From positions 1,364,001 to 1,428,000 of the forward strand of contig NZ_RXOE01000001.1 of assembly GCF_003965815.1 (NCBI RefSeq): 64,000 bases of DNA, written 5' to 3'. Below the pieces are notes generated by a model, which was given only the letters and a program-made list of their open reading frames with translations, was not told where the DNA came from and did no database searches. Positions 36,472 through 45,570 of the stretch are shown here, one piece after another. The first letter of the stretch is position 1. Each line of letters opens with the position of its first letter. Source of the stretch: Variovorax gossypii. GTDB taxonomy: Bacteria; Pseudomonadota; Gammaproteobacteria; Burkholderiales; Burkholderiaceae_C. A program made the position numbers and the translations under genes.

Positions 36472-37233
36472 CGCCTGCGACAAGGCCACGCCCTCCTCGA
36501 AGAAGCGCGCAGGCGTGCGGCCGAAGTGCTTGCGGAAGGCCTCTATGAAGGCACTCACCGAGCTGTAGCCCACCGTCAACGCCACCGCCGTCACCGGCTC
36601 TCGCAGGCTCAGCAGTTCGACGGCCTTCAGCAACCGCGCCTGCTGACGCCATTGCGCAAAGCTCAGCCCCGTCTCCGCGGCGAAGCGACGCGTGAGCGTC
36701 CTTCGCGCCATGCCGATGCGATCGGCCCATTCGTCGATGCCGTCCGGAAGCGCTGGATCGTCGGCCAGCGCCGCCGCCATCGAAGCAAGGCGCCTGTCCT
36801 GCGGCATCGGCAGGTGCAGCGATGCCTCGCCGCTCGCAGCCAGCTCATCGACCAGCACAGCCACCAGACGCGCCCTTCGTGGCTCCAGCAGGGGCTCAGG
36901 AGCATCCAGCGACGTCAGCCGGTCCACCAGCGCCTGCATCAGCGGCGTGACGGCGAACACATGCGGCCCGTCCGGCAACGCGGCGGCAGCCGCCGGATCG
37001 ATGTGCAGGCTCCAGCCCGCGGTGGCACCGAAGCTCTGGGCCGCATGGGCACAGCGAGGCGCTATCCAGCCGATCCATCCCGGCGGCTGAACCCAACGCC
37101 CCGAAGGCGTCTCGATGACCTGCAGACCCTCACGCAACGCGAAGAGTTGGCCGGTGTCGTGCGAGTGATAGCCCGTGACGCGCGGCGCCTTGTAAGCCGT
37201 GATCCAGAGTCTTGCGGGAGCTTCGTCAGCCAT
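36454..37233 (-). CDS. AraC-family transcriptional regulator
   Basis: A 259-residue regulator with an N-terminal cupin-like sensing domain (about residues 10-90, HSHDTGQLFALREGLQVIET) and a C-terminal AraC helix-turn-helix pair (about 160-250: IDEWADRIGMARRTLTRRFA and VTAVALTVGYSSVSAFIEAF). This arrangement is common in regulators of efflux pumps and catabolic genes. The nearest divergent gene is the small protein at 37337. The ligand is unknown. Confidence 0.88.
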   Translation of the reverse strand: MADEAPARLWITAYKAPRVTGYHSHDTGQLFALREGLQVIETPSGRWVQPPGWIGWIAPRCAHAAQSFGATAGWSLHIDPAAAAALPDGPHVFAVTPLMQALVDRLTSLDAPEPLLEPRRARLVAVLVDELAASGEASLHLPMPQDRRLASMAAALADDPALPDGIDEWADRIGMARRTLTRRFAAETGLSFAQWRQQARLLKAVELLSLREPVTAVALTVGYSSVSAFIEAFRKHFGRTPARFFEEGVALSQAKKKPA

Positions 37234-37336
37234 GGATGGCCCGCCGGAGATATCGATTGGCCCCGCGCCGCAAGCCCGGATGCGCCCTGCTGCCTAGCAT
37301 CGAACCCATCTTCACTCCCATCAAGGAACAGCATCC

Positions 37337-37630
37337 ATGAAAGCCCAGGACGTACTCCCCGACGGCGACGACTTCACCGTCATCAACGGCCGCACATTGC
37401 GCAAGGGATCGGTCGGCGCCTTCCTCGCCAACGTGCGGATCCTCGAGGACGCGGACGCATCGGCCGCGGACAGGCAAGCCGCCGGGCAGGACCTGGTCGC
37501 GCTGATCCCCACCCTCGACGCGCTCGGCCTGTTCGACGTATTCGAACTGCGCTCGCCAACCCTGCGCGAGGAGGTCGACCGCCATCGCGCCGCGCTCAGC
37601 CCTGCGCCTGCTGCTTCGCCGAGCGCGTGA
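37337..37630 (+). CDS. Small conserved-looking protein of 97 residues
   Basis: The start has a clear ribosome-binding site (AAGGA, nine bases before ATG). The product is acidic and soluble, with MKAQDVLPDGDDFTVINGR, TLRKGSVGAFLANVRIL and a helical C-terminal half. It is divergent from the AraC regulator and a plausible target of it. Its 3' end overlaps the convergent TPP-enzyme gene by 35 bp. The family is not recognised with certainty. Confidence 0.65.
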   Translation: MKAQDVLPDGDDFTVINGRTLRKGSVGAFLANVRILEDADASAADRQAAGQDLVALIPTLDALGLFDVFELRSPTLREEVDRHRAALSPAPAASPSA

Positions 37631-39320
37631 TCGACGACAGCGTGCCGCGCGTGGTGATGACTTCGGGGTCCAGCGGGATCTCGATCAGCGTGCCGGTGTC
37701 TGCCTCCAGCGCGCGCAGCAGCGCCGCTTCGAACTGCGCCGTTTCCGTCACCCGCTCGGCCGCGTAGCCATAAGCGCGCGCAAGCCCGCAGAAGTCGGGG
37801 TTGCGCAGCGCCGTGCCGCTGGTGCGCTCGGGATACTCGCGCTCCTGGTGCATGCGGATCGTGCCGAACATGCCGTTGTTGAGCAGCACGATGATGCTCT
37901 TGCCGCCGTGCTGCGAAGCCGTCGCCAGCTCCTGCCCCGTCATCAGGAAATCGCCATCGCCCGCAATCGTGAAGGCCACACGCCCCGTCGCCAGGTTGGC
38001 CGCAATGCCGGCCGGCACGCCATAGCCCATCGCTCCGCTGGTCGGCGCCAGTTGCGTCTTCGCGCCCTTGGCGAGGCCGTGGTAGCTGAAGTAGCGATGC
38101 ACCCAGCTCGCGAAGTTGCCAGCACCGTTGGTGATGGCCGCGTCCGCCGGCAAGTGCTTCTGCAGCAGCGCGACGACCGCCGCCATGTCGACCGCCCCGC
38201 GCGGCGTCTCGGCGGGCATGCCGGCCAGCGCCTGCGGCACGAGGTTGGCTTCGTAGTCGGCACGGGCCTGCAGCGTCCAGTCTTCCCACGGCAGCGTCGG
38301 TGGCGCGCTCAGCACCTCCAGGCTGCGCGCGGCCGCGCTCATACCGGCGTTGATCGCCAGGTCGGCCTGGTAGACGCGGTTGAGCTCCTCGGCGCTCGCA
38401 TGGATGTGCACCAGCGTCTGCTTCGCCTTTGGTGCCTCCAGCAGCGTGTAGCCGCCGGTCGTCATCTCGCCAAGTCGCGGGCCGATGGCCAGGATCAGGT
38501 CGGCATCCTTCACGCGCTGCGCGAGCTTCGGGTTGATCGCGATACCGACGTCGCCCGCGTACTGCGGATGGTGGTTGTCGAAGGTGTCCTGGAAGCGGAA
38601 GGCGTTCGCCACCGGCAGCCGCCAGTTCTCGGCGAAGCGCTGCAGCGCCTGCGCGGCCTGCGTCGTCCAGCCGCCGCCGCCGGCGATCACCAGCGGGCGC
38701 TGCGACTTCAGCAGCAGCTCGCGCAAGGTACGCAGCGCGCCCGGATCGCTCCAGGGCTCCACCGCCTCCACGCGCGCCAGCGGCCGTGCAGCGGTTTCGC
38801 TGCGCAGCATGTCTTCAGGCAGCACCAGCACCACCGGCCCCGGCCGGCCGTTCATCGCGGTGGCGAAGGCGCGCGCGATGTACTCGGGAATGCGGTTCGC
38901 GTCGTCGATGCGCTCCACGCGCTTGGCGAAGCCCTTGGTGCTCGGGCCGAAGAAGCTGGCGTAGTCGACCTCCTGGAAAGCCTCGCGGTCGCGGAAGTCG
39001 CTGCCGACGTCGCCCACGAAAAGCACCATCGGCGTCGAATCCTGGAAGGCGTTGTGCACGCCGATCGACGCATTGGTCGCGCCCGGCCCGCGGGTGACGA
39101 AACACACGCCCGGTCGCCCGGTGAGCTTGCCGTGCGCCTCGGCCATGAAGGCCGCGCCGCCCTCCTGCCGGTTGACGACGAAGCGCGTGCGGTCGCGGTA
39201 GGCATGGAAGCCGTCGAGCACCGCAAGAAAGCTCTCGCCGGGCACGCCGAACGCGATCTCCATGCCTTGTTCGACCAGGCATTCCACGATCAGGTGGCCG
39301 GCGGGTTGTGATGTACTCAT
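37596..39320 (-). CDS. Acetolactate-synthase-like thiamine-pyrophosphate enzyme
   Basis: A 574-residue TPP-dependent enzyme. The N-terminal pyrimidine-binding domain has the catalytic glutamate in NRQEGGAAFMAEAHG. The central domain spans about 195-330. The C-terminal pyrophosphate-binding domain has the GDG..N motif (AGDGDFLMTGQEL, LLNNGMFGTIRMHQ). No small regulatory subunit gene is adjacent, so it is more likely a catabolic enzyme (acetolactate, glyoxylate carboligase- or oxalyl-CoA-decarboxylase-like) than the biosynthetic IlvB. The start MSTSQPAGHL is divergent from a TetR gene with 94 bp between them. Confidence 0.85.
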   Translation of the reverse strand: MSTSQPAGHLIVECLVEQGMEIAFGVPGESFLAVLDGFHAYRDRTRFVVNRQEGGAAFMAEAHGKLTGRPGVCFVTRGPGATNASIGVHNAFQDSTPMVLFVGDVGSDFRDREAFQEVDYASFFGPSTKGFAKRVERIDDANRIPEYIARAFATAMNGRPGPVVLVLPEDMLRSETAARPLARVEAVEPWSDPGALRTLRELLLKSQRPLVIAGGGGWTTQAAQALQRFAENWRLPVANAFRFQDTFDNHHPQYAGDVGIAINPKLAQRVKDADLILAIGPRLGEMTTGGYTLLEAPKAKQTLVHIHASAEELNRVYQADLAINAGMSAAARSLEVLSAPPTLPWEDWTLQARADYEANLVPQALAGMPAETPRGAVDMAAVVALLQKHLPADAAITNGAGNFASWVHRYFSYHGLAKGAKTQLAPTSGAMGYGVPAGIAANLATGRVAFTIAGDGDFLMTGQELATASQHGGKSIIVLLNNGMFGTIRMHQEREYPERTSGTALRNPDFCGLARAYGYAAERVTETAQFEAALLRALEADTGTLIEIPLDPEVITTRGTLSSITRSAKQQAQG

Positions 39321-39393
39321 GGAAAGTAGAACCTCAGCTGCAAATGTCTTCGGCAATTATGTGCGCCCGCTCCAGACGCCTTGCGTTAATTCC

Positions 39394-39401
39394 CCAATTG
39401 G
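39394..39401. promoter_or_regulatory. CCAATTGG palindrome in the TPP enzyme/TetR gap
   Basis: An 8-bp perfect palindrome in the only AT-rich part of the divergent intergenic region, next to a possible TTAAAT -10 box for the TetR gene. It is a tentative TetR operator. Confidence 0.35.
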
Positions 39402-39414
39402 TTAAATTCGCGCC

Positions 39415-40083
39415 ATGAAGGCCTCCAAGGACTCCACGCCCGACATCAGCATCGAGGCAATCGAACCCCGCTCGCGCGACGCCGACCGGTCGCAACTCGC
39501 CATCCTCGCCTCGGCGCGCGACGAGTTCTCCGCGCGCGGGCTCGCCGGCGCGCGCATGGACAGCATCGCCGAGCGCGCGGGCCTCAACAAGCGCCTCATC
39601 TACTACTACTTCGGCAGCAAGGACGACCTGTTCCTCGCCGTGCTGGAGCGCGTCTACGCCGACATCCGCGAAGCCGAGCAGCGCCTGCACCTCGAAGAGA
39701 TCGACCCCGTGGAGGCCATCCGCCAGCTGGTGTCGTTCACCTGGAACTACTACCTCGAGCACCCCGAGTTCATCACGCTGCTCAACAGCGAGAACCTGCA
39801 CTGCGCGGCGCACCTGAAGCGCTCCGAGCGCATCCAGGAAATGAACTCGCCGCTGGTGCAGCTGCTCGACACCGTGCTGGAGCGCGGCCGTCGCGACGAC
39901 CTGTTCCGCGCGGGCGTGGACCCGGTGCAGCTCTACATCTCCATCGCCTCGCTCTGCTACTTCTACCTCTCGAACAACCACACGCTGTCGGCCATCTTCG
40001 GCCGCGACCTGCGTGCGCCCAAGGCGATGGCGCAACGCCTCTCGCACATGACCGACCTGGTCCTGGGCTATGTCTTGAAATAG
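39415..40083 (+). CDS. TetR-family transcriptional regulator
   Basis: A 222-residue repressor-type protein. The helix-turn-helix lies at about residues 25-75 (ILASARDEFSARGLAGARMD, IAERAGLNKRLIYYYFGSKD), followed by an all-helical ligand domain with IRQLVSFTWNYYLEHPEFI. It lies between the divergent TPP enzyme and the downstream catabolic operon (285 bp away) and could regulate either. The ATG is only about eight bases from the possible -10 box, so the transcript may be leaderless. Confidence 0.88.
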   Translation: MKASKDSTPDISIEAIEPRSRDADRSQLAILASARDEFSARGLAGARMDSIAERAGLNKRLIYYYFGSKDDLFLAVLERVYADIREAEQRLHLEEIDPVEAIRQLVSFTWNYYLEHPEFITLLNSENLHCAAHLKRSERIQEMNSPLVQLLDTVLERGRRDDLFRAGVDPVQLYISIASLCYFYLSNNHTLSAIFGRDLRAPKAMAQRLSHMTDLVLGYVLK

Positions 40084-40200
40084 GTTCGCCCCCAGGCTTC
40101 GCGCACTTCGTGTCGCTTCGCCAACCCCCTTCCGGGGGCAACACCGGTGGCCCGGCAAAGCCGGTTCCACGGTGTTCCTGGCCTTGGCTGCGCCAGTTTC
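40084..40200. repeat. Hairpin-rich intergenic repeat-like element
   Basis: The element contains CCCCC-TTCC-GGGGG (40125-40138) and a long imperfect hairpin at 40140-40176 (AACACCG/CGGTGTT, GTGG/CCAC, CCGGC/GCCGG). Codon-like order is absent. From memory, similar blocks occur between genes in Comamonadaceae, but only one copy is in this window. Confidence 0.45.
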
Positions 40201-40275
40201 ATGCGCCGCGCGCGGCGCAAATCCCCTCTACGAACGACTGAACCGCTCCTCCGGGTATTCACTAGGCAGCTCCGG

Positions 40276-40328
40276 TTGACGCTGCCGCGCGGCCGTTCCT
40301 ACAATCGATAATTCACTCAATGGTGAAT
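40276..40328 (+). promoter_or_regulatory. Promoter and operator of the catabolic operon
   Basis: -35 TTGACG (40276-40281) and -10 TACAAT (40300-40305) with an 18-base spacer form a good sigma-70 promoter. An inverted repeat ATTCAC-N6-GTGAAT at 40311-40328 covers the expected start site, where a bound repressor would block transcription. Confidence 0.65.
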
Positions 40329-40368
40329 TGATCGATTCAAGAAGCGGCCCGACCGCGCGGAGACATTC

Positions 40369-41361
40369 ATGAAGCTCTTTGCCAGCACTGCACGCACCAC
40401 CGTCCTTGCCTCGCTGACCTGCATCGCAGCCCTGCTGCCCGCACTGGCAGCCGCGCAGAACGGCTACCCCACCAAGCCGATCCGCGTGATCGTTCCCTTC
40501 GCGGCCGGCAGCACCACCGACATCATTGCCCGCGCCATCACCGACAAGATGAGCGCCAGCATGGGCCAGACGCTGGTGATCGACAACCGCGGCGGCGCCA
40601 GCGGCACGATCGGCCAGCAGGCGGTGGCCACGGCCGCGCCCGACGGCTACACGGTGATGATCCATTCGTCGTCGCACACGGTGAGTCCTTCCACCTTCGC
40701 CAAGCTGCCATTCGACACGGTGCACGACTTCGCGGGCGTCACGCCGATCTCGTCGCTGCCCAACGCGCTGGTGATCTCGCCGAGCAAGAACATCAAGACG
40801 CTGCCGCAGCTGCTGGCCGCCGCGCGCGCCAAGCCCGGCAGCATGAACTTCGCCTCGGCCGGCCAGGGCAGCGCCACGCACCTGAACGCCGAGAAGTTCA
40901 AGATGGCCGCGAAGATCGACGCCACCAACATCCCCTTCAAGGGATCGGGCGAGGCCGTCACCGAAGTGCTCTCGGGCCGCGTCGACTACTACTTCTCGCC
41001 CATCGCGCCGGTCATCGGCCAGATCAAGGAAGGCCACCTGCTGGCGCTGGCCGTGGGCTCGCCCAAGCGCGCCGCCGCCCTGCCCGACGTGCCCACCACC
41101 AGCGAAGCCGGCGTGCCCGGCTCCGAATTCAACTTCTGGATCGGAATGATGGCGCCGGCCAAGACGCCGCGCGACGTTGTCGAGCGCCTGAACGCCGAAG
41201 TAGTGAAGGCACTGGCCTCGCCCGAGGTGAAGGAGCGCTTCGCCAAGCTGGGCGCCGACCCGTGGACGCTCAAGCCCGAGCAGTTCGACGCCTACATCAA
41301 GGAAGAGATCGCGAGCAACGCCCAGCTCGTGAAGGCGGCCGGCCTCTCGGTCCAGCAGTAA
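40369..41361 (+). CDS. Bug/TctC-family periplasmic substrate-binding protein
   Basis: A 330-residue binding protein with a signal peptide (cleavage near AAAQN at about residue 26). The family body has YPTKPIRVIVPFAAGSTTDI and VIDNRGGASGTIGQQAVA. Bug proteins bind carboxylates with the side loops near these motifs and normally serve TctAB transporters or signal uptake. No tctAB genes are here; an ABC importer with its own binding protein follows instead. It is the first gene of the operon, behind the promoter at 40276. Confidence 0.9.
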   Translation: MKLFASTARTTVLASLTCIAALLPALAAAQNGYPTKPIRVIVPFAAGSTTDIIARAITDKMSASMGQTLVIDNRGGASGTIGQQAVATAAPDGYTVMIHSSSHTVSPSTFAKLPFDTVHDFAGVTPISSLPNALVISPSKNIKTLPQLLAAARAKPGSMNFASAGQGSATHLNAEKFKMAAKIDATNIPFKGSGEAVTEVLSGRVDYYFSPIAPVIGQIKEGHLLALAVGSPKRAAALPDVPTTSEAGVPGSEFNFWIGMMAPAKTPRDVVERLNAEVVKALASPEVKERFAKLGADPWTLKPEQFDAYIKEEIASNAQLVKAAGLSVQQ

Positions 41362-41410
41362 GAACAGCAAGCACCGCAAGCCAGCCCTACCGAAAGTCCC
41401 GGCCCCCGCC

Positions 41411-42184
41411 ATGTTCCGCAAGCTCCTGCTCTCCCCGGCCCTGCGCCCCTTCATCCTGATCCTGTTGCTGCTGGTGCTGTGGGACCTGGCGATCCGCCTG
41501 TTCAAGATTCCGGCCTATCTCATTCCCCCGCCGTGGGAGGTCGTGAAGCAGCTCGTTGCCGAGTGGCCGCGCCTGCTCGCCGAAAGCTGGAAGACCACGC
41601 TCGCCACGCTGGGCGGCTTCGGGCTGACGATCCTGATCGGCATTCCGATCGCGATGGTCATCGCCTACTCGCGCGTCGTCGAGTCGTACGTCTACCCACT
41701 GCTGGTGTTCTCGCAGAGCATTCCCAAGGTGGCGATCGCGCCGCTGTTCGTGGTGTGGTTCGGCTTCGGCATCTTCCCGAAGGTGATCAGCGCCTTCCTG
41801 CTGGGCTTCTTCCCGGTGGTGGTCTCCACGGTGATGGGCTTCAAGTCGGTCGAGCCCGACATGCTCGATCTCTCGCGCTCGATGGGCGCGAGCCGCCTGC
41901 AGACCTTCTTCAAGATCAGCCTGCCGCAGGCCCTGCCCCAGATCTTCAGCGGCCTGAAGGTGTCGGTCACGCTGGCGGTGGTGGGTGCCGTGGTCGGCGA
42001 GTTCGTCGGTTCCAACTCGGGCATCGGCTACGTGCTGCAGGTGGCCAACGGCAACTTCGACCTGCCGCTGATGTTCGCCGCGCTGGTGGTGCTGTCGAGC
42101 ATCGGCGTGATCCTTTTCGTGGCCGTCGACATCGTCGAGCGCGTGATGATTCCCTGGCACGCCTCGCAGCGCCACACCCACTGA
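41411..42184 (+). CDS. ABC transporter permease (NMT1/taurine-type importer)
   Basis: A 257-residue inner-membrane permease with about six spans. The binding-protein-dependent permease signature carries the EAA-like loop SVEPDMLDLSRSMGASRLQT, followed by FFKISLPQALPQIFSGLKVS. It is related to SsuC/TauC/ThiX permeases. It works with the binding protein (52 bp downstream) and the ATPase. Confidence 0.92.
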   Translation: MFRKLLLSPALRPFILILLLLVLWDLAIRLFKIPAYLIPPPWEVVKQLVAEWPRLLAESWKTTLATLGGFGLTILIGIPIAMVIAYSRVVESYVYPLLVFSQSIPKVAIAPLFVVWFGFGIFPKVISAFLLGFFPVVVSTVMGFKSVEPDMLDLSRSMGASRLQTFFKISLPQALPQIFSGLKVSVTLAVVGAVVGEFVGSNSGIGYVLQVANGNFDLPLMFAALVVLSSIGVILFVAVDIVERVMIPWHASQRHTH

Positions 42185-42236
42185 GCTTCCCGTTCCAGGT
42201 TCCTTCGCAAAGCCAACAACTCCCGGAGACAACACC

Positions 42237-43238
42237 ATGAAGAAACTGCTTCCCTCGCTGCTCGCAGCGGCCGCGCTCGCCACCTTCGCCATCGCCCCGG
42301 CGCATGCCCAAGGCGACAAGCCCAAGGACAAGGTCACGCTGATGCTCAACTGGTACCTCTACAGCGAGCACGCGCCCTTCTTCCTCGGCAAGGAAAAGGG
42401 CTTCTACGCCGAGGAAGGCATCGACCTCGACATCCAGGAAGGCCGCGGCTCCGCCGTCACCGCGCAGGCGGTGGCAGCCAAGTCGGCGACCTTCGGCTAC
42501 ATCGACGTCACGACCATGATCAAGGCCGCAGCCAAGGGCGCGCCGCTGAAGTCGACTGGCGTGCTGTTCCAGGTGAGCCCGATGTCGGTGATGGGCTTCT
42601 CCGAAAAGAACATCAAGACGCCGAAGGACATCATCGGCAAGACCGTGGCCGTGACGCCGGGCGACTCGATGTCGCAGATGTGGCCCCTCTTCCTCAAGGT
42701 CAACGACATCAAGCCCGACCAGGTGAAGATCGTCTCGGGCGACGGCCAGACCAAGCTCAATGCGGTGACCAACGGCCAGGCCGACCTGCTGCTGGGCTAC
42801 GTGATGGACCAGGCCATCAAGCTGCAGGACGCCACCGGCAAGCCGGTGACGCCGATCCGCTTCGCCGACTCGGGCGTGAACCAGATCAGCTCCGGGATCA
42901 TCACCAACAAGAACCTGCTGACCGAGAACCCCGACCTGGTGAAGCGCTTCATGCGCGCCTCCACCAAGGCCGCCGAAGCCGCCGAGAAGAGCCCCGAGGC
43001 CGCGGTCGACGCGATGCTCAAGGCCAACCCCAAGGCCGGCGTGCGCGACACGCTCATCGTGGGCATGAAGCAGAGCGTGGCGCTCTATCACACGAAGGAA
43101 ACGGCCAACCAGCGCCCGTTCCGCGTGACGACGAAGAACGTGAGCGACTCGCTCGACCTGCTGGTGCAGTACGGCGGTATGGACGCCTCCACCCGTGGCA
43201 AGCCCGAGGACTACGTCACTCTCGACTTCCTGCCCTGA
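42237..43238 (+). CDS. NMT1/THI5-like ABC substrate-binding protein
   Basis: A 333-residue periplasmic protein with a signal peptide ending near AHAQG (residue 25). The NMT1 fold begins VTLMLNWYLYSEHAPFFLGK and continues GFYAEEGIDLDI, VAVTPGDSMSQMW and GQADLLLGYVMD. Homologues bind pyrimidine precursors, nitrate, sulfonates or aromatic acids. The ligand here is unknown, but the operon's sugar-acid-like enzymes suggest a hydroxylated carboxylate (inference). Confidence 0.9.
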   Translation: MKKLLPSLLAAAALATFAIAPAHAQGDKPKDKVTLMLNWYLYSEHAPFFLGKEKGFYAEEGIDLDIQEGRGSAVTAQAVAAKSATFGYIDVTTMIKAAAKGAPLKSTGVLFQVSPMSVMGFSEKNIKTPKDIIGKTVAVTPGDSMSQMWPLFLKVNDIKPDQVKIVSGDGQTKLNAVTNGQADLLLGYVMDQAIKLQDATGKPVTPIRFADSGVNQISSGIITNKNLLTENPDLVKRFMRASTKAAEAAEKSPEAAVDAMLKANPKAGVRDTLIVGMKQSVALYHTKETANQRPFRVTTKNVSDSLDLLVQYGGMDASTRGKPEDYVTLDFLP

Positions 43239-43295
43239 CCTTCCTTCGTTCCTGAGCCCGCGCGCTTTCCGCAGCAGTCACCTCTCACGCATTCC

Positions 43296-44075
43296 ATGTC
43301 CCAAGTCAACCTGATCGAAGCGCGCGGCGTCTCGAAGATCTACCAAAGCAAGGACGGCCCCGTCGAGTCGCTCAAGCCGCTCGACTTCGCCATCAAGGAA
43401 GGCGAGTTCGTCTCCGTCGTCGGCCCTTCGGGCTGCGGCAAGAGCACGCTGCTGAAGATGGTGGCAGGCCTGCTGCCCATCAGCGGCGGCAGCCTCACGC
43501 TGGCGGGCCACCCGATCAAGGGCCCGCAGAAGGACGTGGGCATCGTGTTCCAGAGCGCGGTGCTGCTGCCCTGGCGCAGCGTGGAAGACAACATCCTGCT
43601 GCAGGCCGAGATGCGCCACCTGCCTTCGGAGGCGTCGCGCGCCCGTGCCCGCGAGCTGATGGAAATGGCGGGCCTGAAGGGCTTCGAGAAGAAGTACCCC
43701 TGGCAGCTCTCGGGCGGCATGCAGCAGCGCGCGTCGATCTGCCGCGCCCTGCTGCACGACCCGTCGGTGCTGCTGATGGACGAGCCCTTCGGCGCGCTCG
43801 ACGCGATGACGCGCGAGAAGATGAACCTGGAGCTGCAGCGCATCTGGATGACGTCGAAGAAGACGGTGCTGCTCATCACCCACAGCATTCCCGAGGCCAT
43901 CTTCCTGTCGGACCGCGTGATGGTGATGAGCGAGCGCCCCGGCTCCATCGCCGCCGTGTACGACATCGACCTGCCACGCCCGCGCACGCTGGACGTCATG
44001 TCCTCGCCCGAATTCGGCGCCTACACCAAGCTGGTGCGCGCGCATTTCTATTCGCAGGGCATCCTGGACCACTGA
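43296..44075 (+). CDS. ABC transporter ATP-binding protein
   Basis: A 259-residue ATPase of the nitrate/sulfonate/taurine importer class. Walker A is GPSGCGKST, the signature LSGGMQQR, Walker B VLLMDEPFGALD, and the H-loop is in LLITHSIPEA. It powers the permease encoded at 41411. The enolase-superfamily gene starts 7 bp after its stop. Confidence 0.95.
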   Translation: MSQVNLIEARGVSKIYQSKDGPVESLKPLDFAIKEGEFVSVVGPSGCGKSTLLKMVAGLLPISGGSLTLAGHPIKGPQKDVGIVFQSAVLLPWRSVEDNILLQAEMRHLPSEASRARARELMEMAGLKGFEKKYPWQLSGGMQQRASICRALLHDPSVLLMDEPFGALDAMTREKMNLELQRIWMTSKKTVLLITHSIPEAIFLSDRVMVMSERPGSIAAVYDIDLPRPRTLDVMSSPEFGAYTKLVRAHFYSQGILDH

Positions 44076-44082
44076 AGAGCAG

Positions 44083-45522
44083 ATGCGAGCCATGGACGCG
44101 ATCCGTTTCCACGTCGAGGAGATTCGCTTCGCCGAGCGCAACGTGGCGCTGCGGCTGCCCTTCCGCTTCGGCGCGGCCACCGTCACCGCCTGCCCGCAGG
44201 TCTACGTGAAGGCGCGCATCCGCTTCGCCGACGGCCGCACGGCCGAGGGCTGCGCTGCGGAGATGATGATTCCGAAGTGGTTCGACAAGAACCCGGCGCT
44301 CACCAACGAACAGAACTTCGAGCAGCTGCGCTTCGCCCTGCGCGATGCGCGCGAGGCCTACACCGCCGAGCCCGATGCGCAGACCGCGTGGACGCACTTC
44401 GCCTCGAACTACGCCGCACTCCAGTCGCGCGCCAGGGCCAAGGGCCTGCAGCCGCTGGTGGCCAGCTACGGCCCCGCGCTGATCGACCGCGCCCTGCTCG
44501 ATGCGCTGTGCCTGCACAGCGGCACGAGCTTCGCGGCGGCGATGAGCGGCAACCTCTGCGGCATCGACATCGCCGGCAGCGGCCTGGCCGACGATCTCTC
44601 GGGTTTCGACATGCCCGGGTTCCTGGCGAAGCAGTCGCCGCGAACCCGCATCGCGGCGCGGCACACCGTCGGGCTGGCCGATGCCATCGACGACAGCGAC
44701 GCTTCACCCGATGCGCCAGCCGACGGCCTGCCGACCACTCTGCAGGCCGCCGTGCAACGCTACGGCCACACGCACTTCAAGCTCAAGCTGTGCGGCAACA
44801 CCGCGCAGGACATCGACCGGCTCCAGCGCATCGCCCGCGTGATCGACGGCCGGGCCCAACTCGTGACGCTCGACGGCAACGAGCAGTACGCGGACGCCGA
44901 TGCCTTCGCGACCTTTCTCGACCGCATGCTCTCCACGCCCACGCTGTGGAAGCTCGCGCAGAAGACGGTCTTCGTCGAGCAGCCGATCCGCCGCGACGCG
45001 GCGTTGCAGCGCGACGTGTCCGCGCTGGGCAAGCGCATTCCGCTGCTCATCGACGAATCGGACGCCACGCTCGATGCCTTCGTGCAGGCCCGCGCGCTGG
45101 GCTACACCGGCGTGTCGAGCAAGAGCTGCAAGGGTTTCTACAAGTCGGTCATCAATGCAGCGCGCTGCGCGCAATGGAATGCCGCGGCGGAGAAGCCGCG
45201 CTACTTTCTCTCCGGCGAAGACCTGACCATGCAGGCCGGCATCGGCGTGCAGCAGGATCTGGCGCTCGTCGCCTGGCTGGGCCTCTCGCACGTCGAGCGC
45301 AACGGCCACCACTACGTCAACGGCCTCGCGGCGGCGCCCGAGGCCGAGCAACAGGCTTTGCTACGCGCCCACCCGGGACTCTACGAAACCAGCGACGGCG
45401 CAGCGCGCCTCGCCATCCGCGAAGGGCAGCTCGACCTGTCCTCGCTCGCCGCCGCGCCCGGCTTCGCCACCGGCAAGCCAGGCGCAGGCATCTCGTGGGA
45501 CGCGATGCGTTCCGTCTACTGA
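44083..45522 (+). CDS. Enolase-superfamily enzyme (mandelate racemase-like)
   Basis: A 479-residue protein, longer than the usual 370-400 of the superfamily. The barrel carries FKLKLCG (catalytic KxK), the three metal ligands in LDGNEQY, VFVEQPI and LIDESDATLD, and a second catalytic lysine region SSKSCKGFYKS. The chemistry begins with proton abstraction next to a carboxylate, so the substrate is probably a sugar acid or related hydroxy-acid; which one cannot be told. A second ATG lies three codons inside. Confidence 0.85.
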   Translation: MRAMDAIRFHVEEIRFAERNVALRLPFRFGAATVTACPQVYVKARIRFADGRTAEGCAAEMMIPKWFDKNPALTNEQNFEQLRFALRDAREAYTAEPDAQTAWTHFASNYAALQSRARAKGLQPLVASYGPALIDRALLDALCLHSGTSFAAAMSGNLCGIDIAGSGLADDLSGFDMPGFLAKQSPRTRIAARHTVGLADAIDDSDASPDAPADGLPTTLQAAVQRYGHTHFKLKLCGNTAQDIDRLQRIARVIDGRAQLVTLDGNEQYADADAFATFLDRMLSTPTLWKLAQKTVFVEQPIRRDAALQRDVSALGKRIPLLIDESDATLDAFVQARALGYTGVSSKSCKGFYKSVINAARCAQWNAAAEKPRYFLSGEDLTMQAGIGVQQDLALVAWLGLSHVERNGHHYVNGLAAAPEAEQQALLRAHPGLYETSDGAARLAIREGQLDLSSLAAAPGFATGKPGAGISWDAMRSVY

Positions 45523-45570
45523 AGCGCGCGTCCAGCCCGCACCAATCTCTCGCACCCAAGGAAGAAAACG

